NCBI GenBank assembly: GCA_011800805.1
Contig: MPNW01000118.1
Span: 57,678-121,677, forward strand
DNA from: Hirudo medicinalis
Taxonomy: Eukaryota > Annelida > Clitellata > Hirudinida > Hirudinidae
Direction of reading: 5' to 3'
Length of the DNA stretch: 64,000 nt
Part shown: piece after piece, positions 51,681 to 63,338 of the stretch
How the letters are laid out: each line of letters opens with the position of its first letter
How positions within the stretch are numbered: position 1 is the first letter of the stretch
The notes under the pieces: generated by a model
The model's input: the letters and a program-made list of their open reading frames with translations, nothing else
Database searches by the model: none
What the model was told of the DNA's origin: nothing
Made by a program: the position numbers and the translations under genes

Positions 51681-54600
51681 TCATAGGAAGTAGTCGGCCT
51701 GTGGCTTCTTGGACAGGTTGACACCTCTTTGCTCCTGCGAAAGTAATTGATTACTATTAAACTGTAAACATATTGCAGGAATCATCCAAATGCATTCATA
51801 ATTTATGCCAATCATCAGTTAATTTATATTATTAATTATTTAATAAATGTAATAATTATCATTAAACAGTAAACAAATGGTAATAATCATTCAATGCATT
51901 TATAATTTATGCCAACAACCAGTTAATTAACATTAAAAATTAATTATTACTAAACAAAATGAACCTGTGGGGCAGCCTCAAAGATGGTGAAATTCCTCTG
52001 CAGGTGTTCATCCAGCTCCAAAATGGCTGCAACATTTCCACACCTTGGAAAAGGAATATTATGCAATTAAGTGACCAAATGCAAACAAATTCATCAGTCA
52101 AATTACAATTTAATCAATCCATTATCCATCCAAATTACTGACAACAGTATAAAATGACTTTTCTGACATCTATTAATAAAAGATGTTTCAATAAACCACA
52201 ACAACTTCATGATTGAATTTTTGCAATCATCAACCAACATCAACCAACCATCAGGTGAAATTCAATGCAGCTTGTCAAGCCCAAAAATATCAAGATCTCC
52301 GCAACCAACAACAATCCGACGAGCTTCTCACCTGTAGCAGTAGTTGGGAGCGGACCACACCGTCAGCACGGTCTCGTTGAAGTGCCACTTGTATCCCTCC
52401 ATCACCAACTGGTGGGCACGACAGATCAAGTCGATTGCATTCGCCGTGTTGAACTGCTGGACCACGTCGCTGCCGAAGAGGTAGCCCGCACCGCGAGGAG
52501 ATACGCCCCAACCTTGGGTGTCTGTGGACGAGCAAGAACACGAGTCAATAACCATTGGTGTTAACAATTCTGAGGGTAATGCAGCATTTGTTTTAAGCCG
52601 GTGTTTAGAGTATGGTTAACTAATATCTAGTACAAAGCCTTTCCAAGAGTTGATTCATTAAAGCAATGCAGCTAGAAAGACCTCAAGATAAACTAATCAC
52701 TTAATTATTGATAAGATAAGGAACGAGCAGAATCATAGCCACATTAAAACCATTCTCAGGAAGAAAAATCAAAGAGCACAATATAATACAATTCAACTAG
52801 AAATGACCTTCAGGATCAGACCACAAAAGGTCGCACATCGGACCATCGTGGGGCACCTCCTGCTTCCTGTCGATGGACCTGATCTGGTCGAGGGTCTGAA
52901 TGGATGGTGACAATCCTCCATGAACGCAAAATATCTGAAAATCGATTAAAGTCAAATAATCAATTGCAACAGCCATAAAAAGGACATGAATACAGGATAT
53001 CATTAGATGCACACTTTATTATCAACTACAAAATATAACAATAACAATATGAATGACTTAACTAATTGGAACTAATCAGTCCATTAAGAAGCGGTCGATC
53101 ATTCGATAAATTTAAAAAAAAAACAAATCCGTCGAAAACTTACGGTCCCGTCGATGATGGCAGACAGGCTGAGATAGTCGAATATCTCCGTGCAGTACCT
53201 CCAGACGGCCACTGAACCGTACTTTCGGAGGCACTCGTCATAGAATCCGTACACCTGCGTGATCTGGCGACTCTCGTGGTTGCCCCTTATTAGCATTATT
53301 CGGTCGGGATATCTCACCTGAAATCGATTACCCGATGGCAATTGCAGTTACTCGATGGGCGGACGTGCTGGACACGAATAATTATAATGCCCTAGACTAC
53401 AGCTGAGCATGGCTTACTCTCAAATGGCTTAAATGTCATTACTGGCCACATAAAATTTCAAGTAACTTATCAGCTGAACTTACACTTTAAGACCCAATTG
53501 CCCCTAAAAGATCATCTCATTAAAGATAAACATCCAAAATACCCACCAAGATCCCAGTCAATGAAAGAACAGTTCAAGAACCAACCTTCAGAGCAAGTAG
53601 GAGCAAGAAGGTCTCCACACTGTAGAAGCCTCTGTCTACAAAATCTCCCATGAAAAGGTAGTTTGTGTCTGGAATGTCGCCTCCAACTTTGAACAGTTCC
53701 TGAAGGTCGTAGAACTGACCGTGGATGTCGCCGCACACCTGATGGGAAAGAAAGTTGTTTATTGGCGTGCATTTGTATTTATCCGAGCTTTTGAGTGCCT
53801 TACATAACTGAAAAGGATGTAAAGGAACTTTTTAACCGATCAACCATTTATATAGCGCCCTATCACGGGGTGCTCCCCGTCGGTGCAGGCTGGGTTGCGA
53901 ACATGACACATTACAACTGTTGCTATCACCTCCGCACACAGGATAACCCATGCGGCCAACCCGCATTGATAATCGATGCGATGCCAAGTCATTTAATTAA
54001 TGGGCAGTTGTTGATTTTATTATGTTAAGTTGGAAAGTGCTATCAACTTAGAAAAATTAGCAATTAAATGTGTTAAATTTATGGCCAAAGACAACTAAGC
54101 AAGGGATAAACCAGACAAATCTTGCAAGAAAATTGCAAAAGGATGATCATCCAAGGTCCAAAGCGTGACGTAACTTTGGACATCATTTTCTCCTCAACTC
54201 AATTACTCAAAGCATGTCACCTACCGTGACAGGAGAATCAATTCTCTGTACATTGCTTTCTTCGATGAGAATCTCCCTGGCACGAGCACAAAGTGCTTTC
54301 ACCTCACTTTCCTTGATTATCTCACATTTCTGAAGTTGTTCTATCTGCCTTTTGGATTGGACGACATTTTTCGGATATAATTTAAACTACTTTTAAGATT
54401 AATTTTAAATAGCATGGAAATTGGCGTAAAATTATGAAAACATCAAAATACATTAAAATCATTTATTTGGCTCAGTTCTCAGTCTAAGTCTAGATTTTTC
54501 ATTAAACATGCAGGAATGAGAAAAATACCCAGAAATTGATTGATGCAAATAAGTAACAGATGATCTTAAATATTTACAAATACAACAGACTTCGTAAAAT

Positions 54601-54954
54601 ATTAAAAATACATCTATTGGCAGTTAATATTGAAAACAAAAAATATCCATCATCAGAGGATCATTATTAGTATATTTTCTTCTTGATGTTTAAAAAACAT
54701 TAACAAAAAAGTAGATCAAAACAGTACATTCTGAAAGTGTGGAAATTATTGAACTAAATCAAACTTTAACCAAGAAATCAAAACATATGTGACATACATG
54801 TAATATTGTGAAATGTCATATCAATGCTCAACAAAAAGCAAAAATCACTAGATTCATAACTGATTACAAATGGTTATCCCAATCAACATGCATCCTTTCA
54901 ACTTTGGATAAGATTAGATTTTACTCACCTATCGAGATCACTGGTAGCTGACAT
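51681..54954 (-). CDS. PPP4C: Serine/threonine phosphatase 4 catalytic subunit
   Basis: Eight exons (54954-54929, 54348-54225, 53738-53586, 53317-53144, 52934-52808, 52521-52332, 52043-51965, 51734-51681) join to 308 aa; human PP4c is 307. Metal-binding motifs are intact: GDIHG (53-57), GDFVDRG (81-87), GNHE (113-116) and the HGG loop. [20 protein letters not shown] and [15 protein letters not shown] separate PP4 from PP2A and PP6. The C-terminus DYFL is the carboxymethylated tail of the PP2A-like group. PP4 acts in DNA-damage recovery, centrosome function and signalling through regulatory subunits (family knowledge). The start codon sits 19 bases into an exon that also has an upstream splice acceptor, so a 5' exon exists. 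Confidence 0.97.
53766..53975 (+). repeat. Dispersed repeat copy C (in PP4 intron 2)
   Basis: The left end reads TTTGTATTTATCCGAGC and TTTTGAGTGCCTTACAT. The interior includes GATGTAAAGGAACTTTTTAA, CGGGGTGCTCCCCG (a hairpin) and GGGTTGCGAACATGACACAT. It aligns with copies at 10573-10795 and, inverted, 30303-30475. The plus-strand open frame here is not a gene. Confidence 0.65.
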
Positions 54955-55552
54955 CCTTTGAGACTTTTTTCCCCTGAAAATTATTTCAAAGCTACTAATT
55001 GAATAACATTAAAAATATTAAGCACAATGATTTTTCAGGTTATGGCTAAAATAAATTTGACATTAAAATCATCCTAGAATTAGCGAAAGATATTACAGGT
55101 TGATGTTTTGAAATGATAAGAAATGCACAGCAAATATGTAGATTGCAACACCTTTCATCTCAAATTACAATGCCGGCACCTAGAACAACACATACGATCT
55201 TGGTTCATGTGAACTTTTGTATGTGTAACATGTGACCATGATCGTGATATATAAATGTTTTAAATTTGAAGTGCTCACTAGCTTCGAGCCAGACAATTTA
55301 TATATTTTGTCTGCCGAATTCAAAATACCGACACTAATGCATCGACTAAGCGGATGACTCGATCTGATCACGGTTATTCAATTTTACACAGTTTATTAAA
55401 GGATTTTTTTTTAAACTCACAATCTTATATACAAAAATTACAACAAACAGTTCAAAACACGGCACAAACCACCGACCCGCGGAGTATGCAATGGAGGTAA
55501 ACAAATTATTTATTCTTTGGTAAAGTTGAGATGAAGAATCCAATATGGCCAT
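54938..55552 (-). CDS. Possible 55-aa single-pass membrane microprotein overlapping the PP4 start
   Basis: An exon 55552-55421 begins with ATG, encodes 44 residues and ends at a strong donor (AAGATT/GTGAGT). The nearest downstream acceptor (TTTTCAG at 54974) opens the exon carrying the PP4 start. Spliced together, the frame continues [11 protein letters not shown] and stops at 54940-54938, inside PP4 codons 5-6 in another frame. The product has an amphipathic N-terminus, one hydrophobic segment (WFVPCFELFVVIFVYKI) and a basic tail, like small mitochondrial or ER membrane subunits. The VYKI-plus-basic tail recalls the ATP synthase 6.8-kDa proteolipid, but that is weak. Alternatively it is a PP4 upstream ORF in the 5' UTR, or a separate transcript. 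Confidence 0.5.
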
Positions 55553-56048
55553 TTAAAATTTTAAAAAGGAACATACACAAAATTGGGATTATATTCAAAT
55601 AAAATTGCTTAATTTTAAAATTTGTATTATAATGATATATAGATAAATATTAGTGTGCTATCTACCATCCATAACAAGTTGGACAATATATTATATTTGT
55701 GATATACTTTGAGTTTGAGTTTTATTTTTAAGGACATTACATTATGTTTTTAAAATTTTCAAGATATAAAACGTAATTATTCAAATTAAAAAACATAATT
55801 TTAATATTAATTAATACAATTGATTGATTATAAATATAAATCCAGCGTTTCTATAATTTTGCAATCATGACATTTCTATCTTAGAAAAATTGTATCATAA
55901 ATTAAATTAAAAATTGTAAAAAATTATTGTAACTAATATAATTGTGCTGATTTTATTATTGCTTGATTTTATTGTAAGAGCTAATGCAATCACTGGGCGA
56001 TATTCGTTCAGCACGGTCCTTTGCGGTGTGCCTTTCGGTTATATTGAA
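55553..56048. promoter_or_regulatory. Probable shared upstream region of the PP4 transcript (-) and TRMT10C (+)
   Basis: The two divergent transcription units are separated by under 500 bp of AT-rich sequence without other coding signal. This is inference from layout. Confidence 0.35.
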
Positions 56049-58235
56049 ATGAATAAGTTGGGTTTGTTTTCTGCACAATTACTTCGTGCTAATGTTGTTA
56101 CCCAGCTTTTGAATGGAATTATCGCAAAATCCAATCGATATATATCAAAAAGTACACCTTCATCGCAAGATATTGATCATACATACAGTGAGTTTACTTT
56201 TTTGATCTTTTAAATATTCAATCTTTTAACCAAAAGTTTTAAAATGAGTTTTTATAAGTTAATATTCATTTTCATTAATTTCTGAGGTCTTGGTTTAGAT
56301 TTATTGTCCTGCAGTTTAGAAACTCTTGCAATTGGCTAGTATTTGAATCCTAATGGAGCCGCAGTAGTTTCTTTAACTATTATTATTTTTCAAATGAATT
56401 ACTAGCAAGATCAAGGCAGAACATTAAGTCTAAAGTCATTTGAAAATTAATAATATTAGAATGTAAATCTGCAGTTTCATGTAATGTACCACAAAATGAT
56501 TTGAAAATGTTTGCACTGTAGACAGTATTGCTGTTTGAGGCTTCTCTTTAGATGCCTCATATTTGCAATAATTAAAACTTAATAATTTAAATATTATATA
56601 GCTAAATGTTATATAACATCAAGAGTTAGCGGTGGCTTGTGTTGTAATGCTATTTCTTATTTTTTCTATTTACTCATCCAGCACGAAATGAAAATCTTGT
56701 TGCAAAAAATAGCTTAGAAGAATTGACACCAGAAGAAGAAAAAAAACTCAAAGTTTTCAAGTTGGAGTTTGATGTCTTTCGCTCCACGGGTATCGTAGTA
56801 CCGAGTGTCATGACAGATAAAGAATGGCTTTATGTAATCCAACACTGCCAGGGGTTTCACAGAAGGAAGAGCTATTACTCATACCTCTTCAAGAATGAAA
56901 TGAGAAGTGCGAGCTTGAAGGAAAAAGCTAAGGTAAATATCAAGTTGCAGAAGGAGAAATTAGCAGATCTGGCGAGGCTGCAAGCAGAAGGCCATCTTGA
57001 AAGATTCAAGAACAGGTTCATGCTTCTTCTTCTGGATAGAAGTGCCAACGTCTTTTATTACAATAACATATTCTGGAATATGGTTAATGGCGGTCAAAGG
57101 CTTGTCTTTGATTTTTCCTATGAGGATCAAATGAACATCTTTGAACTGACAGATCTCACCAGACAGGTTCGAATGAGTTTTAAACATTTAAAACTGGTAG
57201 GATATTTCAATGTATTAAGTATTTTTGCTTGAAGCGAAAGTGTTGTTGGATGTACTGTGCAATATAGTTTATTTATCAACGACATGGTAAAGTCATTTAG
57301 TGCATAAAGTTAAGCTAAACTCTAACATGACTTTCTAAAGATCTATGGATGTCATGGATTGAACAAAGTATCAAAAGATCCTTTCGTCTTCCACTTCTGT
57401 AATCTGGACCCTAACAGTGTTACATTTAGCAAGATAAAGCTTGCCATAGCAAACCTGGATGTTGCACCGGTCACAACATCATCAGATAGCTACCTTAATC
57501 ATTACCCGAAAGATAGGTCAGTATTGAATTCCTGCGCACATGGTAAAGGTGCATTTCTTAATGAACCGCATGCATTCGATGTATTCATTTTGAAAGTACT
57601 TTACAATTTATTTTGTTGTGGTGCACCAATTATATATCAAATGATTAATTACAAGTTTTTGTTCAGTCGTTATCTTCATTTCTTTTTGCCGGACAGATTG
57701 GTCTATCTCACCCCGGATGCAGCAGAAAACTTGATCTACGATCCCGACGATGTGTACATCATCGGGTCTCTTGTCGACAAGAGAACCCAGACACCTTTGT
57801 CTTTGGCAAAAGCAAAGAGAGAAGGCATAAGGACAGCCAAGCTTCCTCTCGATAGATACGTAAAGTAATGTCAACATTTGTTTCAATTATTCGTACTGCA
57901 TAGGTACACCTTTTTTGAAGTCACCATGGTTGTTAGTCAACATTTCTAATACAAAGTTCTGATAAAAGAGCTTAGTTCTAAATGGGGAAGCTGGTGATGT
58001 AAAGTTATCTGTATGGTTGCATTGCAGATGGATTCAAGGAAAAAAAGCCCTTCCTCTAAACCAGGTGGTTAGCGTCCTTGAAAGGGTCAAGGCTACAGGA
58101 GACTGGGTCGAAGCACTCACCACCGGACTTCCCTCCAGAAAGTTCACAACCGTCTCTGAGGAATTAGAGGGAACTGAGAAGAAGTTCAAACCCAAATCAT
58201 TCAAGATCCATCCAAGACACTCAGTCAGCCAATAA
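56049..58235 (+). CDS. TRMT10C: TRMT10C/MRPP1, mitochondrial RNase P subunit and tRNA m1R9 methyltransferase
   Basis: Five exons (56049-56187, 56682-57196, 57341-57516, 57697-57864, 58028-58235) join to 401 aa; human is 403. The N-terminus (KLGLFSAQLLRANVVTQLL) lacks acidic residues and fits a mitochondrial presequence. A charged coiled-coil segment (KEKAKVNIKLQKEKLADLAR) precedes the SPOUT methyltransferase fold. That fold is marked by LVFDFSYEDQMN, PFVFHFCNL, LVYLTPDAAEN, VYIIGSLVDK and SLAKAKREGIRTAKLPLDRY. In animals the protein with SDR5C1 methylates position 9 of mitochondrial tRNAs and, with PRORP, cleaves their 5' leaders (family knowledge). The Asp-rich loop YDPDDVYIIG is the TRMT10 signature near the active site. 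An AATAAA overlaps the stop codon (58231-58236). Confidence 0.95.
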
Positions 58236-58236
58236 A
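58231..58236 (+). terminator. AATAAA overlapping the TRMT10C stop codon
   Basis: The stop codon TAA is embedded in AATAAA. It may serve as a poly(A) signal or be coincidence; a later AATAAA-like motif near 58402 is an alternative. Confidence 0.25.
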
Positions 58237-58622
58237 CCTCCATTGATATTAATCCAAGACCTCTTTGGGCTCAGCTGTTAGTGGTTTTATCAGTGGCTGT
58301 TATGCCTGGGAATGTCGTGGGAGCAGGATGTCGAGTCATCAGTATTTAGATTCACAAGTCGCTCCGCTGACAATGGCAAAGTTAATCAGTAATTTCAAAA
58401 ATAAAAGCTGAACCGGTTGCAAAGTCAGCGACGTGGGTGGGGTGTTTATTTAGGCATTTTAGGTAAAACCGTTTAAGCTGTCGTTATTAATATTCATAAC
58501 AAAATTAACCCTGCCCACCAAATGATTAAAAGCAAATTTTTTTACTCCACAAATGAAACCAATCGAGTTGGAATATCAACCAAACAACAGTGCTCAAATC
58601 AATAATTAGTGCAGCCTCAAAA

Positions 58623-58730
58623 GGACTATTCGGACTGGGTAATGCTCCAGGACTATTCGGACTGGGTAATGCTCCAGGACTATTCGGACTGGGTAATGCT
58701 CCAGGACTATTCGGACTGGGTAATGCTCCA
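58623..58730 (+). repeat. Minisatellite: four exact 27-bp units
   Basis: The unit GGACTATTCGGACTGGGTAA+TGCTCCA occurs four times in tandem without a mismatch. In frame it encodes LFGLGNAPG four times. On the other strand it gives a PGALPSPNS repeat. The plus frame is open from about 58590 to the stop at 58830-58832 but has no ATG, so coding status is unclear. Confidence 0.9.
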
Positions 58731-58831
58731 GGACGAGTTCCAATGCACACTGGAGGCATGAGTGCCTTTCTCCAAGCATCCTATAATCCTATTTATTTCG
58801 GATCGGAAGAAATTAGTACATCTGAAGTATA

Positions 58832-59306
58832 ATGACTTTTGAATTTGTATTGAGTGAGAAAGGCAAGCGGAGGTTGGTGGACTCCAGACATTTGTATGTT
58901 GAGGACAGGCTAGGCGAAGGAAAAATGTTTTGGAAATTTGATCAAAATCAAAAGTTTAAATGTCATGCACGTGTTTATATGATGAATGGCGAGATCGACA
59001 GAATGTCAAGAGGATAGGAGAACATAACCATGAGGGAAACAGTGCTAGGGTGGAAGTGACAAAGATTGTGAATGTTCTGTTGTGAAAATTGTTACTGATG
59101 CTTTCGTCGGGTTTCACAAATGGCAACTGGTCAGCCGGCCTTCTTTGGAAGCTCTCAAAAAGAACATTCGTAATGCAAGACGTGAAGCTCACCGCCCCTT
59201 GTCGAATCCAATTTTATTGTCTGACATAATTATTACAAAAGATTTTCAAACCGCTCATAATGACGACAATTTCTCGATGTCGGACAAATTAACGAAGAAA
59301 AAGTGA
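58832..59306 (+). pseudogene. FLYWCH zinc finger / MULE-type transposase N-terminus, broken
   Basis: The first frame reads FEFVLSEKGKRRLVDSRHLY and then MFWKFDQNQKFKCHARVYM, the FLYWCH fold with its Cys. The pairing histidines appear as EHNHEGNSARVEV only after a frame change near 59015. A third frame then carries RPSLEALKKNIRNARREAHR, FQTAHNDDNF and a stop, as seen after the finger in Mutator-like transposases. The DDE domain is absent. It is a decayed mobile-element fragment in the intergenic region after TRMT10C. Confidence 0.7.
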
Positions 59307-59843
59307 TGGATTAGTTTTACCTTAACATTGGTTATGTCAATTCAGATGATTAGGCGCCTCTGACGCTATGCAAATGGCGCATTACGAATTAACTATTATT
59401 ATTAGAGGGTGTTAACAGTAGATTGAGACTAAACATAAATATAACCGTTGAACTAAACCGCTTTTAGCAGAAGAGAAGAAATACTGCAACAAATTATTGG
59501 TTGAATGGAAATGCGTTAGGCTGTTTACTTTTAGTTTTTTTTGTGATGAAAACATTTTCTGCAACTTTTCTGTTGTTTTTTGACAAAACACAACTGATAT
59601 ATTTACATTTATTATATTTATATTTATTTCATTGCCCCGCTTCTGAAGCTCGTTAGGTGTGCTGGGGCACAAGTAGGCCGAAGTTTTCCAATGACCTCGC
59701 GCATCATTGTGCTGTGTGCATGTGCTCCCACATTGTCATCATTCGGATCAGAATGTGTCAAAATGAAATAATCTCGACGACGACACAGAATTAAACTCAA
59801 GTAATTTTTATTTTTATTTACAACTTCGTAACATCGCTAAATG

Positions 59844-59870
59844 TACACACACACACACACACACACACAC
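59844..59870. repeat. (CA)n dinucleotide repeat
   Basis: About 13 CA units lie just past the 3' end of the acidic gene at 59933. Confidence 0.9.
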
Positions 59871-59932
59871 TGGCCGATCACCATGGTGATAGCTTAGTTA
59901 ACAATTAATAAATCAAATAATTAATCACTTGA

Positions 59933-62900
59933 TTAATTAATTCGATTGGCGTGCTTTCTTGCCATGTTTTCCAAATCATTTTCTAAGTGGACTTGTCTCA
60001 ATATGGAAGCGAATTCTTCCAACTCCTGTTGTCTGTCGTTGAGAGGATATCCTGCAGATGGTTAACTAAGATTACTAATCAATATATATATTGCTATTCA
60101 TATCAATGCTATTCACTAAAGTAAATTGACTTAATCATTCATTAACATGCGTTAAACACAAAGACATAAAAAAGATAATAACATTAACAATACAAACTCT
60201 GATAATACAAATAAAAAAATGAGAATACAAATACAAAAAATTATGCGTCATTAAATTTAAAATACAAATATATAGCTTAAAGTCAACCTTTTAAAAGTTG
60301 AAATTTCTTCTCCACCTTGTGACGATGTGGATCAGGCAGCCCGCGCTCGAAACTCACCTTGAACTCTGGAACTTCCATGGGGAAATGTTGGGCAAATCCT
60401 TCACCAGCGTGTCCTCTGTGGTCTTCCGAAATTGTAGGAAAGCCATCTTCGTCACCAACATCGTCATCATTATTGATGTCATCATCATCTTCTTCTTCTT
60501 CTTCATCATCATCATCTTCATCACCATCATCATCATGGTTCGAGAGCATGTCTTCATATTCCTTCATTACGTTGAGTCTGTAGTTCTCTGCCATTTTTGG
60601 GTTCAGCTGCAAAGTTAGATATTTTTTACAAGCATTTAATTGGTTAATAAATTAATTAGTAATTTATTTTCTAATCGGAATAAAACAATAATTAAGCATT
60701 TTGTGCGATACTTAAGTAAATTGACATGTCGATCACTTTACAAAGGTTGTAAACAATCTGCCAAAGTCGCCACTGAAAATTGATGCCTATGTCCATGTCT
60801 GTATCATCATCAACATCGTCATTAAATGTCGTCATCATCGTCATCAATATCATCATCGTCGTCGTCGTCATCATTTGGAGCAAGAAAAAGGAGCAGACAA
60901 ACTTTAAAAACAATTCGGCAACTGTCCTTTTGCTTAATTGATTAATTACTGATGACGCACGTCATAAATGACATGATTAATCATTAAAATTTACTTAATT
61001 AGGGTTGATTGCCTAATTGCGCGCGCACGTGTGTGTGTGTGTGTGTGTATGTTAGCCTCCATTACATCAGTTCCATGCGTTCCCACAACTGTTTTCTCAA
61101 TGGGTGGAACAACAAAGCCATTTATGTAGCGCAATAGCCGCCTTGTAATGCAGGCCAAACAGCTCAGTTGAAGGCAGTGAAGCCGGTCAATTAAAATTTA
61201 TTGGATGAAGTTAAGTTAATGAGTCATTAATTATTCATTTATTACAGCCAATCAACACCGACCAGTCCGGTTCTAATGGCGTTGTCGATGTAATTGTCCA
61301 GGTATGAGCTGTCTGACTTCTTGAGCATGACGTTGGCAAGATCATAACTGTCCATTACGTCGTCCTATTGAAGTGGTAAAGGTTGTTAATTAATAATTGA
61401 TTAGCTGATTATTTAATTGCTGTAATTATAATATTATAATTAAGATGTCTGATTAATAATGTATTCATCATAAAAGTTTTAATTCATCTTCTTCCTTTTT
61501 TTGTTCGTTAAAAATATTCCAGTTGGTGTTTATTCATATTTAATAAGTAAATTGCTCTCGTTCATTCAAATGATTTGTTCATTTGTTCAACTTCGTCACA
61601 AATTTAATGACACGTCGTTGCTACTGTAAGTTAACAAGTCATAAGCTACTATCAAAGAAAATCGTATTAAACTACCATGCTATCAAGTAATTATGAAGAC
61701 TATAAAGATGGTGATGATGACTATGACAGTGATGGCGATGATGGTGATGACGAGAATGACGATGATGATGATGATGATGATGATGTAGGAGACATTCAAA
61801 TCATCTCGTCAAACAACCTCAAGGTCTTCTTGGCCATCATTGTCGCCATCGTAGTAACTCTTCACCAGAGGTTCAGAACTTCTGGGAAGCACAACACTTC
61901 CCAAGTACTCGTCCAAAAGGTTTCGACGATCCCCGAACCTTTTACTGGTTTCGAAACCAGACTTTGAACCGAGCAGGTGAGCCAAGGAATTGATGCGTCC
62001 TTTGAGATATTTTGCCCTGTATCCGTGATCGCCGTAGTATCTGTCGCTGTCGTCATTGTCGTTGTTATTGTAGTGGTTGTTGTTGTAGCGTTTGTTATGA
62101 TTGTAGTAGTCGTCGTCGTTGTTGTAGCGTTTGTTGTGATTGTAGTGATTGCGGTTGTTATTGTTGTTGTAGTAATCTAATTCGTCATCATGACCCGGCT
62201 GTGTGAGATCAAGTTCGCTTCTAAAAATCTTAGAGATGTAATCTTCTGTTGGGACATCTCCGAGCGACTGGTACCTGAAGAGCTTTCTACCTGTATCGTA
62301 GTCGTAATGAGATGGATGGTCCAGTACTTTGTAGTTGTTACTGTCGCTAGGATGCAGTTGTTGCTTTGGAGGTGATATGTTTTTGAAGTCTGAGTTCTGA
62401 ACTTTCATGCTTGGTTTTGTTTTCTCGAAATATTTCTTCTCAACGGTTTGTCTCACATCAATGTTGTTGTTGCTGTTGTTGTTGTTGTTGTTGTTGTTGT
62501 TGCTGCTGTTGTTGTTTGATTGCTTCTTGTCGCCAGGGGAGTTGTGGCTGTTGGACAGTTTGCTGACTTTGTCGTTGTTGACTGGAACTGGGATGAAGGT
62601 TTCCTATGTTTTGAAGGACGGATTGAATTGTTGTTGCTCTCGTTTTGAATGCAAAGACAATATTCGTGTTGCATACAACAACTGCTTAGTTATTGCATTG
62701 GTTTCGGAATAAACATATTAATATACTTAGTTACCTTATGACTCAAGTTGACTGAAATGATTTGATGATGAATTATTCAGTTATCCTGATGTTTTATGGT
62801 CCAACGTCCAAACGGTCATAAATTTAAAACCGATAACTTTCTGCCATTAAAGTTACCGGACTGACAACTTGTCAGAGATGTTTCTGAGGGAATTAAGTCA

Positions 62901-63284
62901 TAAAATTCATTAAGTAATTAAATACAAAATTGAATAATTTGATATAAAATTTCTGTCCATTCTTTGTGACAAATGTCCTCAGCGAACAAAGCGGATTGAT
63001 TTGTTGAACATTTTGTCTTCAATACAAATTCTGCTTCTCATACTGACGGAAAGTTTCGTCGAAAACATATTTATTAATTATCGATTAAAAGAACAAAAAA
63101 TGTGAATTCATGAAAGTATTAAAATAGTATTTTTTTTAAATATGTTTTTTGAGATTGAAAATAAATTGGAAAACTTTTTAAACTCTTTTTGGCAACGAAA
63201 TTATTTTGTTCGAACAATATTTTTTATGATTTTTAATTTATTTGAAGATAGTAATGCCGTTGCGAAATATTATTACTGTTATGA

Positions 63285-63338
<54 letters not shown>

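Noticed and set aside
53795..54028. 77-codon plus-strand frame in a PP4 intron
   Set aside because: It belongs to the dispersed repeat; the related copies have different broken frames.
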